DNA of 20,387 nucleotides, taken from the NCBI GenBank assembly GCA_051306415.1, contig JBPPNE010000047.1:1-20387 (forward strand), written 5' to 3'. This DNA comes from CBDDRG01 sp051306415 (GTDB lineage Bacteria > Pseudomonadota > Gammaproteobacteria > Pseudomonadales > Porticoccaceae). The stretch's first letter is position 1, and every line of letters begins with the position of its first letter. Below are positions 7,799 through 15,057 of this stretch, piece after piece. The notes under the pieces are model-generated. The model was not told the DNA's origin, did no database searches, and was given only the letters and a program-made list of their open reading frames with translations. A program made the translations under genes and the position numbers.

Positions 7799-9967
7799 TT
7801 AGTCTGCGACTACCTGCTGGTTACCTGGCGTCGGATCGCCAAGGGTGGATGTCTTTCTCGCCGCGGTGCCCCCTGGGCGGACAACCGCCAGCAACGGGCT
7901 TTTGCCCTCGATCTGCGCCGGGTTGGCGCCCGTCCGATCAGCCAGCAGGCCGCGCATGGCGGTAGCGATGTAGGCATGGAGCTGCCGCGATAGCGCGGCC
8001 CGTTGCGGTTCCGCGCTCGCGTCCTCGACCAACTGGGCTGCGGTCTCGGGATAAAACTGGTATTGGTACAAATGTTCGCCGCCGTCGGTGCCGCGCACCA
8101 GGATACGATCATCCCTGACGATCGCCGTGGTGCGGTCGCTACCCGACGGTTTGATGATCGCGAAACCGCGGTCATTTTCCGGCAGCGACAGCAAATCCCG
8201 CCCCCAGCACTGATGAGTGAACGGCGCGCCGAGTTGGCTCACCGCTGTCGGCACCAGATCAACCTGGCTGCCCACGGTTGCGACGCGCGCGCCATGATGG
8301 TCGCGCAGGCCGGGTCCGATCAGCAGCGCCGGGACGTGAAAGCGGCCGATATCGATATCGGTGACCTGATTCGCCATGCCGACGCCGTGGTCGCCGACAA
8401 TGACAAAGAGGGTTTCTTTGAAATACGGCGACTGACGGGCGGCGGCGAAAAACTGGCCCAGCGCCCAGTCCGAGTACTTCATCGCCGTCAGTCGTTCATT
8501 CAGCTCGCCGTGACCGGTGACCGCTGCAAAGGGCAGTGGGTCCGGCAAATGGTAGGGTGTGTGATTGGACAGGCTTTGCAGCACCGCAAAAAACGGCTTG
8601 TCGCTGGGCATGGCTGCCAGCTCTGCGGCGGCACGGGTAAACATGTCGAGATCGGAGACGCCCCAGGTGACGTCGTAAAAGGTTGGATTGACGAAATCGT
8701 CGCGGCCGATGAAGCGGGTAAAGCCCTGGTTGCGGAAGAAGCCGTTCTGGTTGTCCCAGGTAAAGATGCCGTTGTAAACATAGAGATTGTTGAAGCCCTG
8801 CGGCGACAACAGGGTGCCGAGACCGGAGAACTGGTGCGCGCCCTCGGGTTGCTGCATCAGGTATTCAAAACCCGGCAGATTGGGAAAGCAGGCCACCGAT
8901 GCGAACATGCCCTGGTGGGTGTGGGTGCCGTTGGAGAAAAACCGCTCAAACAGCACCCCTTCGCCGGTCAGCCGGTCGAATTCGGGCGTGGTGTCGAAAG
9001 CATGGCCCAGCGCGCCGACAAATTCCGCTGAAAAACTCTCCATGATGATGAACACGATGTTGCGCGGCCGCGCGCCGGGGCGGGGTGCCGGATTGTGCTG
9101 GCGCAGCAGCGGTGCGTTATCCGCCTCCCGGAGCTGGTCGGTATCAGTGAGCACCAGCGCGCGGGCGGTGTCGAGGGCGTCCTGCGCTGGCAGTGCCGCC
9201 AGCCAGGTTTTGCCGATGTCATGGTTGTCATCGGTGGCGAAAGCCTTGGCAAGGGTAAAGGTACCGTTCAAAGCCAGGTGATTGGCGAACACGAAGGTGC
9301 TGTGGTAGGCATCGCCCCAGCGCAGCGGCGGGCCGAAGCGCAGAGTGCCGCGACAGGCGATCGCCACCAGCAGGAACGCGAGCAGGAACACCGGAATCCG
9401 CACCCGCCAGGCGACCGCCGGCACCGGCCGTCGGGTTGCATGGTCGAGTCGGTTAAAGGCATAGGCGCCGAGCAGCGCGATCACCAGCCAGAGCAGCAGA
9501 TAGCGAGCCACCGGAAAGCCGTTCCAGAGCATGCTGGCGACCGTGCCCGGATCCTCGCGGAGGTACTGGAACACCAGGCTGTTCAGGCGGGCGTGAAACT
9601 CGTGGTAGAAATCCAGCTCGACGATACCCAGAAAAGTCAGCAGCGCCGCACTCAGGGAAAACCAGACGACATAGAGTTTGCGCGGTTGCAGTCCGCGACG
9701 TAGCGCCAGCGCCAGCATCGGAATCAGCAGCAGGTAGCTGGCGATAATCAGATCGAAGCGCATGCCGATCACAAAGCCGGTCGCCAGGTCGGTCCAGGGA
9801 ACGGATTCGGCGAGCACGTGGTTGCGGATCAGCAACAATGCCCGCGACAGGCTCAGCAGACCGAGGAGAACCAGCAACGAGCCGCCGAGGAACGCGAGGT
9901 CGGCCACGGGCTTGTTGGGATTGGTTCGATCGGTAGGTGATAGAAGTCGAGACATGAGTGCGGCCAT
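7799..9967 (-). CDS. LTA-synthase-like membrane sulfatase, second copy (phospho-head-group transferase)
   Basis: Inner-membrane protein with a periplasmic alkaline-phosphatase-fold domain, in the LtaS/OpgB/sulfatase superfamily. Such enzymes usually move phosphoglycerol or phosphoethanolamine from a phospholipid to a glycan or lipid acceptor. From ATG 9967 it is 722 aa: about five transmembrane helices in the first ~205 residues, a linker, then the catalytic domain from ~300. Metal and nucleophile positions are visible: E310 in IIMESFSAE, T348/T350 in SNGTHTHQG (one is the likely nucleophile), WD/N motifs in YNGIFTWDN, H469 in SNHTPYH, and D526-H527 in VGDHGVGM. The open frame runs two codons further to a TTG that overlaps the PAP2 stop. 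I prefer the ATG, 2 bp after that stop, but ATG 9955 is also possible. Last gene of the three-gene operon. The substrate is not determinable here. Confidence 0.85.
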   Translation of the reverse strand: MAALMSRLLSPTDRTNPNKPVADLAFLGGSLLVLLGLLSLSRALLLIRNHVLAESVPWTDLATGFVIGMRFDLIIASYLLLIPMLALALRRGLQPRKLYVVWFSLSAALLTFLGIVELDFYHEFHARLNSLVFQYLREDPGTVASMLWNGFPVARYLLLWLVIALLGAYAFNRLDHATRRPVPAVAWRVRIPVFLLAFLLVAIACRGTLRFGPPLRWGDAYHSTFVFANHLALNGTFTLAKAFATDDNHDIGKTWLAALPAQDALDTARALVLTDTDQLREADNAPLLRQHNPAPRPGARPRNIVFIIMESFSAEFVGALGHAFDTTPEFDRLTGEGVLFERFFSNGTHTHQGMFASVACFPNLPGFEYLMQQPEGAHQFSGLGTLLSPQGFNNLYVYNGIFTWDNQNGFFRNQGFTRFIGRDDFVNPTFYDVTWGVSDLDMFTRAAAELAAMPSDKPFFAVLQSLSNHTPYHLPDPLPFAAVTGHGELNERLTAMKYSDWALGQFFAAARQSPYFKETLFVIVGDHGVGMANQVTDIDIGRFHVPALLIGPGLRDHHGARVATVGSQVDLVPTAVSQLGAPFTHQCWGRDLLSLPENDRGFAIIKPSGSDRTTAIVRDDRILVRGTDGGEHLYQYQFYPETAAQLVEDASAEPQRAALSRQLHAYIATAMRGLLADRTGANPAQIEGKSPLLAVVRPGGTAARKTSTLGDPTPGNQQVVAD

Positions 9968-9969
9968 CG

Positions 9970-10692
9970 TCAAGCCAGTTGTCGGCGGTAAGCCCCCCCG
10001 CTGGTGAAGGTCTGAATTTCAGCCCTGAAAAACAGCAGGTACGACAGCAGCGCGGTGAACCAGCAGATAGCCAGCGTCCAGAGATCGTGGGACAAAAAAT
10101 GCGCACCGCGCAACTGCTGGGTAGCGCCGAACAGTATGCCCAGACCGAGGCCCACGGCAAGCCCCCATTGCGCCCACTGGGGTTTGATCTCGCGCAGGAA
10201 AAAATAGAGTGCGAGAAACGCGTAACCGCTACCGGCGTGACCGGCGGGAAAGCAACGACCGCCAGTAAAATTATTGGCGTGGGACGCAAAGTAGGGGATA
10301 TAGGGATGGTCGCCGCCGTAGCGCGACACATCCCAGGGACAGTCGACAGGGCTGACGTGCTTGCCGATACCCACAATCAGTGTCGATGCCAACATCGCGA
10401 TCAGCAGGTACCAGAGCGGCTTGCGCAGCGGCTTGAGCCGCGTGCCAAGCAGGCTTGCCAGCGCGGTCAGCAGCAGCAGGACACCGGCGCCGACAACGAC
10501 CTTGTTCGCACCTTTGTGCATCACCGCCGAGGTCAGTGGGTGATCGCGCAACGCCCACTGGTGGCCTTCAAGGGAATACAGCCAATCGGCGATCGTTAGA
10601 TCGCCGCCGCTGATAGCCAGTGTGGTGGTGGCGATGGCAAAAGCCAGCAATGGGTAGAGCCCGTGGTGGCGCAGGAATAATGACCTTGTCAC
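9970..10692 (-). CDS. PAP2-family membrane lipid phosphatase
   Basis: 240-aa integral membrane phosphatase of the PAP2 superfamily, which dephosphorylates lipid phosphates (phosphatidic acid, PGP, undecaprenyl pyrophosphate or lipid A) on the outer side of the inner membrane. Motif 1 is K111 in GKHVSPVDCPWD, motif 2 is FPAGHAGSG with H152, and motif 3 is the variant LRGAHFLSHDLW with H198. About six hydrophobic helices flank these. The CPWD...RYGG wording is typical of a PAP2 subgroup found beside envelope-modification genes. The GTG start overlaps the upstream sulfatase stop by four bases (GTGA), and the next sulfatase follows within 2 bp. In this context it may recycle the lipid product of the two transferases or remove a phosphate from their acceptor; that is inference. 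Confidence 0.88.
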   Translation of the reverse strand: MTRSLFLRHHGLYPLLAFAIATTTLAISGGDLTIADWLYSLEGHQWALRDHPLTSAVMHKGANKVVVGAGVLLLLTALASLLGTRLKPLRKPLWYLLIAMLASTLIVGIGKHVSPVDCPWDVSRYGGDHPYIPYFASHANNFTGGRCFPAGHAGSGYAFLALYFFLREIKPQWAQWGLAVGLGLGILFGATQQLRGAHFLSHDLWTLAICWFTALLSYLLFFRAEIQTFTSGGAYRRQLA

Positions 10693-12674
10693 CGCGCGAC
10701 CAGGGCTTTGGCCGGTGGCCAGGCGTTCAATCGATGGCTGTAGATGTAGCTCGCGCCCTGGTAATAGGCGATGTTGTCGCGTGTCAGATCATCGGGTGCG
10801 GACAGTGAAGCCACGTCCGGGTCGTCGCTCTCGGGGTGGTGTTGTTCCTCAATCTTGCGGTTGGGCGAGAGTACCGAGAGCAAGCCGTGTTGGTACAGGC
10901 CTAGGCTTTGATAATTGCTGATCAGCGCGCGGCCGTCCGTTGCGGGCATGGCGAGAATATCCTTGCCAAAGAATGCGGAGCCATAGTCCATGTGCAGCAG
11001 GGCGAGCACGGTGGGCGCCACATCGATCTGGCTGGCAACGGTGTCCACAATCCGGGCGGTGGCGCCACCGTCATAGACCAGCAGGGGGATGCGGTAGCGC
11101 TCCAGTGGCAGCGCGACTTTGCCCGCGCTGCCCGCGCAATGGTCGGCGACGATCACGAACAGCGTATTCTTGAACCAGGGTTTGCCGCGCGCCTGCTCGA
11201 ACAGGTGGCGCAACGCCCAGTCGGTGTATTTCACCGCGCCATCCCGCCCGCTGCCCGAGGGGATATCGATGCGGCCTTCCGGATAGGTATAGGGCCGGTG
11301 ATTTGAGGTCGTCATCAGGTGGAAAAAAAACGGCTGATTGGCGGCGTGGGCGCGATCGGCCTGTGCCAGGGTGACGTCATAGAGATTCTCGTCGGCGATA
11401 CCCCAGGCATTGCTGAAACCGATCATTGCTCGCGGCATCGCAGGTTCGTCGATGACGCCATAGCCGTTGCCGGCAAAGAAGGCGTTCATGTTGTCGAAAT
11501 AGCCATTGCCGCCGTAGATGAACTGCGTGTCATAGCCCTTTTCGCGCAACACATTGCCGAGGCTCCAGAAGCCGGTCTCGCGGCCGATGCGCTTGACGAT
11601 GGACTGACCGGGCGTTGGCGGAATCGACAGGGTCACCGATTCGAGCCCGCGCACGGTGCGGGTACCCGTCGCATAAAAATGGCTGAAGAACAGTGATTGC
11701 CCGGCGAGTTCGTCGAGGAACGGCGTCAACCCCCGGGTATTGCCAAAGGTGCCGAGGTACTCCGCGCTCAGGCTCTCGACCATGATCAGAATGACGTTTT
11801 TGCGGGCTTCCGTACCGGGGTTATCGATCCAGCGCCGGATGTCGTAACTGCTGCGTGCCTGCCGCGATGCGGTCGGCTCGCCGACATCGTGTTTAATCAT
11901 GGGTGAAGCGGTCGCGGTGGGCAGGGTTGCGTAGAACTGGAAGTAATCGAGCTCGTTATTGCGAAACGCGGCGATGAATTGATAGGGGCCATTGCTGGCC
12001 AGTTCATTGGCGTAGGCATTGGCGGAGAAGTCGCGATTGCTCTGGTCGACCAGATAAAACGCCAGCAGCGGCAGGGATAGCAGGCCGCCGAGAATGCCGA
12101 GGCGGCGGGAGAGCCGCTCGTTACACTGAAAGCTGCGACCAAGCCGCCGCGTCAGCAACAGGTAGCTCCCCATTGTTGGCAACAGTAGCGCCGCGAGAAT
12201 GGTAAACAGCGGATAGGACTCGCGAATGTTGTTGGTGACTTCGCGGCGGTAGACCAGATAGTCCACCGAAATAAAATTGAATCGCGCCTGAAATTCGTCC
12301 CAGAACAGGAATTCGGCGACGGCGATGAAGCCGAGTGCGTACAGCGTCAGCAGAATCGCGCCGCGGGCAGCGCCGCGATTGAGGCGGCTGCGCCACCAGC
12401 GTGGCGGTACCAGCGCGATGTAGAGTGCGATCGGGATCAGCGCGTAGCTGTAAAACGCGAGGTCGTACACCAAGCCGATAGCGAAGATGCTGGCCAGGGT
12501 GGTGGGGTCGTGAGGGACATTGGTATAGGACAACCCAAGGAGGCCCGCGCGGACGACCAGGAAGTAAGCGAGGGCGACGATCAGCATCCACCCGAGCGCC
12601 GCGAAACGGCTGCCGTTCGCAACAGTTGTGGCACCCGCCATTGCGGGCAAATCAGGTTGGTGGCGTCGTTTCAT
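10689..12674 (-). CDS. LTA-synthase-like membrane sulfatase, first copy
   Basis: 661-aa member of the LtaS/OpgB-like sulfatase family and first gene of the operon. Residues 25-210 hold about five transmembrane helices. The extracytoplasmic catalytic domain starts near 285. Visible active-site residues are E300 in ILIMVESLSAEYLG, T340 in ATGTRTVRGLE (likely nucleophile), the YGGNGYFDNMN segment, H459 in TTSNHRPYTYP and D511-H512 in VIVADHCAG. The ATG at 12674 has only a weak ribosome-binding site. It shares the fold with the third gene of the operon but differs around the nucleophile (TGTRTVRG versus SNGTHTHQG), so the two probably use different acceptors or perform different steps. An operator-like array and a -10 box lie 90-145 bp upstream. 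Gram-negative OpgB-type phosphoglycerol transfer is one possible activity; phosphoethanolamine transfer is another. Confidence 0.87.
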   Translation of the reverse strand: MKRRHQPDLPAMAGATTVANGSRFAALGWMLIVALAYFLVVRAGLLGLSYTNVPHDPTTLASIFAIGLVYDLAFYSYALIPIALYIALVPPRWWRSRLNRGAARGAILLTLYALGFIAVAEFLFWDEFQARFNFISVDYLVYRREVTNNIRESYPLFTILAALLLPTMGSYLLLTRRLGRSFQCNERLSRRLGILGGLLSLPLLAFYLVDQSNRDFSANAYANELASNGPYQFIAAFRNNELDYFQFYATLPTATASPMIKHDVGEPTASRQARSSYDIRRWIDNPGTEARKNVILIMVESLSAEYLGTFGNTRGLTPFLDELAGQSLFFSHFYATGTRTVRGLESVTLSIPPTPGQSIVKRIGRETGFWSLGNVLREKGYDTQFIYGGNGYFDNMNAFFAGNGYGVIDEPAMPRAMIGFSNAWGIADENLYDVTLAQADRAHAANQPFFFHLMTTSNHRPYTYPEGRIDIPSGSGRDGAVKYTDWALRHLFEQARGKPWFKNTLFVIVADHCAGSAGKVALPLERYRIPLLVYDGGATARIVDTVASQIDVAPTVLALLHMDYGSAFFGKDILAMPATDGRALISNYQSLGLYQHGLLSVLSPNRKIEEQHHPESDDPDVASLSAPDDLTRDNIAYYQGASYIYSHRLNAWPPAKALVAR

Positions 12675-12762
12675 CGAATTCGATCCGCTGTGAAATCCTG
12701 TGGGCAGGATGGCCAGCGCATGCGCCCGGCATCGGCTAGTGCACGGGCCATCTTGGCTGGCA

Positions 12763-12768
12763 ACTATA
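12763..12768 (-). promoter_or_regulatory. Putative -10 element of the sulfatase-PAP2 operon
   Basis: On the minus strand this reads TATAGT, five of six matches to the sigma-70 -10 consensus. With a 16-18 bp spacer the -35 position has no TTGACA-like hexamer. It falls inside the operator array instead, as expected for an activator-dependent promoter. Transcription would start near 12756, leaving a leader of about 80 nt. Confidence 0.5.
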
Positions 12769-12778
12769 GGAAAGCGGG

Positions 12779-12817
12779 CTTAATGGAAAGTTAACCGCGC
12801 GTTAACAAAGCGTTAAC
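12779..12817 (-). promoter_or_regulatory. Four hexamer direct repeats at 11-bp intervals: putative response-regulator operator
   Basis: The plus strand shows CTTAAT at 12779, then GTTAAC at 12790, 12801 and 12812, each separated by exactly five bases (GGAAA, CGCGC, AAAGC). Direct repeats of a 6-mer with 5-bp spacers are the known binding geometry of OmpR/PhoB-family winged-helix regulators; PmrA boxes, for example, are CTTAAN-type half-sites 11 bp apart. Four copies would accommodate two dimers on one face of the helix. The site lies between the kinase gene and the sulfatase operon and overlaps the -35 region of the candidate promoter. The adjacent response regulator is the natural candidate ligand, which is inference. 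Confidence 0.7.
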
Positions 12818-12915
12818 GCCGAGCGGTTTGTTGAGGTCGCGTCAACGGAGGCCGGGGATTTCAATGTGCGAGCGATGACATCGTGAGCGACGGCAGGATG
12901 GCGTGGCCAGTGAGG

Positions 12916-14214
12916 CTAGAGCTTGTTGGCAGTACCCGCGGGGTCGCGGTCAGCAAAGCGCCAGTGGACGTGGGTACCCGTGCCGCGCTCGCTGGTGATA
13001 GTGATGTGCCAGCCGTAGAGGTCGCAGAATCGTTGCACGATCGATAGTCCGAGGCCCGTACCCGCGGTGTCGGCGGACACGCCGCGAAACCCACGTTCGA
13101 ACACATGGGCGAGATCGGTCGCACGGATGCCGGCGCCGGTATCCGCCACATGCAAGCCGTCGCCTTCGAGACAGACACTGATATCGCCGCCGAGGGTGTG
13201 ACTACAGGCATTGCGCAGCAGATTGCCGATTACGATGGCGACCACGCCAGGCGCTGCCGCCACTAGCGGCTCGGCGAGACATTGGGTAGACAGGGTGACG
13301 TTGGGACGCAGATCGACGCGACAGTCGCGGGCAACCTCGGCGAGAATGGGAGCCACGGCGGTTGCCGAGTGCGAGGTTGGGGGGTTGCTGGACTCCCGTG
13401 CCAGCACCAGCAGACAGGCTAGCTGCTCCGCCATGTTGGCGGCGGATTTTTCCATGCGGCCGACTCGAAAGGCGACGTCCTTGGGCAGGTCGTCGCGAGC
13501 CAGCAAGCCTTCCGCCATCGCGCGAATCGCCGCCAGCGGTGTGCGCAACTCGTGGCTGACATCGGCGGTAAATTCCTGCTCGCGACGGATGAAGCCGGCG
13601 AGCCGCGACAGGTAGCTGTTGAACACTCTGGCGAGCTCGCCAATCTCGTCATCGGCAAAGTTCGCGAATTCGGGTTTTGGCAATTGCTGCCCATCGAGGC
13701 TGCGGATAGTGTCTGCGAGCGCGGTCACCGGCCGGATCACCCGTCGCGATAGCCGATAGCCATAGGCTGCGGCGCACAGAAAGGCGATGCCAATGGCCAT
13801 CAACAGCAGCTCGGCGAGTTTATCTTCCAGGTGCTCAAGATGGGTATCGTCGTAGAGAAAATAATAGGAAGTGGCCTCCTTGCGGGTGATGCCGACATCG
13901 AGATTGCGGCCGCCGATGACGGCTTCATGGATGCCGGGCGGCAGCCGCTCCAACTGCGTCAGCTCCGGCGGCAGCGGATCACCAGTGATTTTGTACGCGG
14001 TCCAGGTAGACGATTTCTTGACCAGGTTGCCGGGCGTGTTAGCAGTTTCCGCGACGAAATAGTCCAGCTCACCAGTTACAAAGGTATCCATGAGTTCGCG
14101 CTCCCAGAGCTCGAACGCGAATAACGTCAGCAGCCAAAGGGTGGCTCCAGTGATGGCGCCGAGTGCTGCGTAGGAGGAAAAAATGCGCGCGCGGATGCTA
14201 TGGCGAAAGCGCAT
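12916..14214 (-). CDS. Membrane sensor histidine kinase
   Basis: 432-aa sensor kinase when started at ATG 14214. The open frame also permits GTG 14220, but that codon has no room for a ribosome-binding site. Order: N-terminal helix (~13-34), a periplasmic loop of ~95 residues, second helix (~133-153), HAMP-like linker with RRVIRPVTAL, dimerisation/phosphoacceptor segment with H221 in VSHELRTPLAAI, then the HATPase domain with N box NLLRNACSH (331-339), G1 DTGAGI (358-363) and G2 GTGLGL (385-390). The periplasmic loop ends in an acidic/histidine cluster, DDTHLEHLED (122-131), next to the membrane. The start overlaps the end of the response-regulator gene, so the pair is one transcription unit. 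The signal is unknown; cation or envelope stress sensing is a reasonable guess given the downstream genes. Confidence 0.92.
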   Translation of the reverse strand: MRFRHSIRARIFSSYAALGAITGATLWLLTLFAFELWERELMDTFVTGELDYFVAETANTPGNLVKKSSTWTAYKITGDPLPPELTQLERLPPGIHEAVIGGRNLDVGITRKEATSYYFLYDDTHLEHLEDKLAELLLMAIGIAFLCAAAYGYRLSRRVIRPVTALADTIRSLDGQQLPKPEFANFADDEIGELARVFNSYLSRLAGFIRREQEFTADVSHELRTPLAAIRAMAEGLLARDDLPKDVAFRVGRMEKSAANMAEQLACLLVLARESSNPPTSHSATAVAPILAEVARDCRVDLRPNVTLSTQCLAEPLVAAAPGVVAIVIGNLLRNACSHTLGGDISVCLEGDGLHVADTGAGIRATDLAHVFERGFRGVSADTAGTGLGLSIVQRFCDLYGWHITITSERGTGTHVHWRFADRDPAGTANKL

Positions 14215-14884
14215 CGCCACCGCCCAGTCGATAGCCGACGCCGCGTACCGTGTTCAGCAGTGGCGGTGTGAAATCCCTGTCGATGGCCGCGCGCAAATGG
14301 TGGATGTGAACCCGCAACGCATCGCCGTCCGGCGGGTTGTCGCCCCAGGTGGCTTCTTCCAATTGCGCGCGCCGCACCACGCGACCGGGGTTGCGCATCA
14401 GTTTTTCGAGGATTTGAAATTCGGTGCGGGTCAGGGCGATGGAAGTTCCGGCGCGGTGCACTCGGTAATTGGCCAGATCCATCTCCAGATCCGCCACCCT
14501 TAGCAACTCGCTGGTTCCACCCTGGGAGCGGCGAGTGAGCGCCTGGATGCGCATTTCCAGTTCTCGCAGTGAAAAGGGTTTGATCAGATAGTCGTCGGTG
14601 CCGGCGTCGAAACCGCGCAGACGGTCGTCGAGGGTATCCCGAGCCGTTAGCATCAGCACCGGCGTCCAGTTCGATGCCTGTTTGCGCAGGCGGTCGCACA
14701 GCGTGAGCCCGTCGATGCCGGGCAGGGCGAGATCCAGCACGATGACATCGTAATCCCGGGTGATGGCGAAGTGGAGCCCGGAGACACCATCGCCGACAGC
14801 ATCGACAATGTGCTTTTTCTGCTCGAAATAGTCGCTGATGCCGAGGGCGATGTCGGAGTTGTCTTCGATTAGCAGAATTCGCAT
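14198..14884 (-). CDS. OmpR/PhoB-family response regulator
   Basis: 228-aa two-domain regulator. The receiver domain (1-115) has acidic pocket E7/D8, phosphoacceptor D51 in VIVLDLALPG, T80 in LMLTARD and K102 in LIKPFSLRE. The C-terminal winged-helix DNA-binding domain (about 128-225) has LTRTEFQILEKLMRNPGRVV, VRVHIHHLRAAID-like recognition wording (seen as LRVHIHHLRAAID) and the final hairpin TVRGVGYRLG. These are hallmarks of the OmpR subfamily (QseB/PmrA-like), which bind direct repeats about 11 bp apart, the spacing seen at 12779-12817. It is first in the operon with the kinase, whose start lies within its last codons. The Shine-Dalgarno is weak. No copy of the 11-bp repeat array was found upstream of this gene, so autoregulation is not supported. 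Confidence 0.94.
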   Translation of the reverse strand: MRILLIEDNSDIALGISDYFEQKKHIVDAVGDGVSGLHFAITRDYDVIVLDLALPGIDGLTLCDRLRKQASNWTPVLMLTARDTLDDRLRGFDAGTDDYLIKPFSLRELEMRIQALTRRSQGGTSELLRVADLEMDLANYRVHRAGTSIALTRTEFQILEKLMRNPGRVVRRAQLEEATWGDNPPDGDALRVHIHHLRAAIDRDFTPPLLNTVRGVGYRLGGGDALSP

Positions 14885-15057
14885 GGGCGGGTTTTAATGA
14901 TGGTGCCGAAGCGGCAGTATACCCTTGGCTAGTGGATCTGGAACCCCTCGCCGCAGGTTGGATTCAGGTCCGTCATTCGCACAAAAGCTGGAATTTTCGA
15001 CGATTCCTTTTAAGAAAAGAAAACATTTAAGATGTTTGCAGACAGGAAGCTAGCAAT
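14885..15057. promoter_or_regulatory. Divergent intergenic region, response regulator / methyltransferase
   Basis: 173 bp separating two divergent starts. The methyltransferase side is A+T-rich, with TTTTAAG at 15008 and ATTTAAG at 15025 (17 bp apart), which may contribute to a promoter. AGGAAG at 15044-15049 is a good ribosome-binding site eight bases before the ATG. No clear -35/-10 pair can be assigned for either gene. Confidence 0.4.

Noticed and set aside
8003..9703. Plus-strand open frames of 342, 164 and 202 codons opposite the second sulfatase
   Set aside because: Shadow frames of a gene with clear active-site motifs; their translations are low in hydrophobic patterning and show no recognisable domain.
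15008..15031. TTTTAAG and ATTTAAG before the methyltransferase as a second response-regulator box
   Set aside because: The spacing is 17 bp rather than 11 bp and the hexamers differ from the GTTAAC array, so they are more likely part of an A+T-rich promoter.
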